A stretch of 64,000 bases of DNA from Nocardia amamiensis (lineage in GTDB: Bacteria; Actinomycetota; Actinomycetes; Mycobacteriales; Mycobacteriaceae): assembly GCF_015477605.1 (NCBI RefSeq), contig NZ_JADLQX010000001.1, positions 434,001 through 498,000 on the forward strand, in the 5' to 3' direction. The notes beneath the pieces are model-generated. The model was not told where the DNA came from. It searched no databases and saw only the letters and a list, made by a program, of their open reading frames with translations. Below are positions 62,933 to 64,000 of the stretch, one piece after another (positions within the stretch are counted from its first letter, which is position 1; every line of letters starts with the position of its first letter). The position numbers and the translations under genes are program-made.

Positions 62933-64000
62933 GTGGACTCGTTCAATCCCACCACCAAGACCCAGGCGGCCCTGACCGCCGCACTGCAGGCGGCCTCCGC
63001 CGCGGGCAATCCGGAGATCCGTCCGGCGCACTTGCTGGTGGCGTTGCTGGATCAGACCGACGGCATCGCCGCGCCCTTGCTGAAGGCCGTCGGAACGGAT
63101 CCGGCGGCCGTGCGCCGCGAGGCACAGGACATCGTGGACCGGCTCCCCCGGGCGACCGGCGCCACCACATCACCACAGCTGGGCCGGGAGGCGCTGGCCG
63201 CGATCACCGCCGGCCAGCGCCTGGCCACCGAACTCGGTGACGAGTACGTCTCCACCGAGCACGTCATGGTCGGTCTCGCCGACGGCGACTCCGACGTGAC
63301 GATGCTGCTCGAGAAGTACGGCGCCACCGCCGACGCGCTGCGATCGGCGTTCACCGCCGTGCGTGGCAGCGCGAGGGTGACCAGCCCCGATCCGGAAGGC
63401 ACCTACCAGGCGCTGGAGAAGTACTCCACCGACCTCACCGATGCCGCCCGCACCGGCAAGCTCGACCCGGTGATCGGCCGGGACACCGAGATCCGCCGTG
63501 TGGTCCAGGTTTTGAGCCGCCGCACCAAGAACAACCCGGTGCTGATCGGCGAGCCCGGCGTCGGCAAGACCGCGATCGTCGAGGGTCTGGCCCAGCGCAT
63601 CGTCGCGGGCGACGTACCGGAGTCGTTGCGCGGTAAGTCCGTCGTTGCGCTGGATCTCGGCGCGATGGTCGCCGGCGCCAAGTACCGCGGCGAATTCGAG
63701 GAACGGCTCAAGGCCGTGCTGGAGGACATCAAGAACAGCGCGGGCCAGATCATCACCTTCATCGACGAGCTGCACACCATCGTGGGCGCTGGCGCCACCG
63801 GGGAATCGGCGATGGACGCGGGCAACATGATCAAGCCGATGCTGGCCCGCGGTGAGCTTCGCCTGGTCGGCGCGACGACGCTGGACGAGTACCGCAAGCA
63901 CGTCGAGAAGGATGCCGCTTTGGAGCGGCGCTTCCAGCAGGTGATGGTCGGGGAGCCGTCGGTGGAGGACACCATCGGCATCCTGCGCGGCATCAAGGAC
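62933..64000 (+). CDS. clpB: ClpB disaggregase (N-terminal part, open at right edge)
   Basis: The first 356 codons of the Hsp100 disaggregase are present. GTG starts [17 protein letters not shown]; the N-terminal ClpN repeats fill residues 1-140, and AAA+ module 1 follows with Walker [19 protein letters not shown] near residue 203, pore loop [12 protein letters not shown] and Walker [16 protein letters not shown]. The second AAA+ module lies outside the window. It works with DnaK to resolubilise aggregates. The HAIR operator at 62813 puts it in the HspR regulon. RBS AGGAAGG precedes the start. Confidence 0.97.
   Translation, partial: MDSFNPTTKTQAALTAALQAASAAGNPEIRPAHLLVALLDQTDGIAAPLLKAVGTDPAAVRREAQDIVDRLPRATGATTSPQLGREALAAITAGQRLATELGDEYVSTEHVMVGLADGDSDVTMLLEKYGATADALRSAFTAVRGSARVTSPDPEGTYQALEKYSTDLTDAARTGKLDPVIGRDTEIRRVVQVLSRRTKNNPVLIGEPGVGKTAIVEGLAQRIVAGDVPESLRGKSVVALDLGAMVAGAKYRGEFEERLKAVLEDIKNSAGQIITFIDELHTIVGAGATGESAMDAGNMIKPMLARGELRLVGATTLDEYRKHVEKDAALERRFQQVMVGEPSVEDTIGILRGIKD

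Overview
The window is chromosomal DNA from a high-GC actinomycete of the Mycobacteriales and looks most like Nocardia. The gene content resembles M. tuberculosis blocks fadE5, dcd-udgA, aspC-etfD-iniR-iniBAC, dnaK-grpE-dnaJ-hspR and clpB/Rv0385. The repertoire of secreted proteases, Hsp70-like membrane proteins and acyl-CoA dehydrogenases also fits. All assignments come from reading translated sequence and remembered families; no database search was run.

Layout. 0-10 kb: 5' part of fadE5 (open at the left edge), hydrolases, a methyltransferase, a secreted DUF4185 protein, two enoyl-CoA hydratases, a small toxin-antitoxin pair, a lipoprotein, two overlapping flavin reductases and tRNA-Gly(CCC). 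10-17 kb: an orphan AmrS-like radical SAM enzyme, then a compact RiPP locus on the minus strand. That locus holds a 50-aa FxsA-like precursor, an FxsB radical SAM/SPASM-HExxH fusion, and a second free-standing copy of the HExxH domain. PAP2 phosphatase and dcd follow. 17-28.5 kb: an HTH-TPR regulator with a divergent partner, aspC, a YibE/F membrane protein, an Hsp70-like membrane protein, udgA, a DUF218 protein and a paired acyl-CoA dehydrogenase. 28.5-36.8 kb: etfD, a secreted Nocardia-type protein, an NRDE protein and two tandem alpha-lytic-type proteases.

37-50.7 kb is an enlarged ini locus. On the minus strand lie an Hsp70-like membrane protein, the LuxR-type ATPase regulator IniR and a shorter Hsp70-like protein. 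Divergently transcribed are iniB (1222 aa, highly repetitive) and the dynamin-like GTPases iniA and iniC, with a small HhH-type protein downstream. The 301-bp divergent region carries two strong inverted repeats. 50.7-64 kb: an alcohol dehydrogenase with an HxlR regulator, then dnaK-grpE-dnaJ1-hspR behind a HAIR operator. Three flavohemoglobin-like genes, an LLM oxidoreductase and a quinone-reductase-like enzyme come next. Last is clpB, open at the right edge, behind a second HAIR operator.

Themes. Fatty-acid oxidation is spread over the window (fadE5, two enoyl-CoA hydratases, a fadE pair, etfD). fadE5 and etfD, the dehydrogenase and the membrane acceptor of its electrons, share a long operator-like sequence, and etfD also has a CRP-type palindrome. 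The least described part is the fxs locus. It has a duplicated HExxH hydroxylase domain and a precursor whose Phe-x-Ser motif lies one residue further from the C-terminus than the family name implies.
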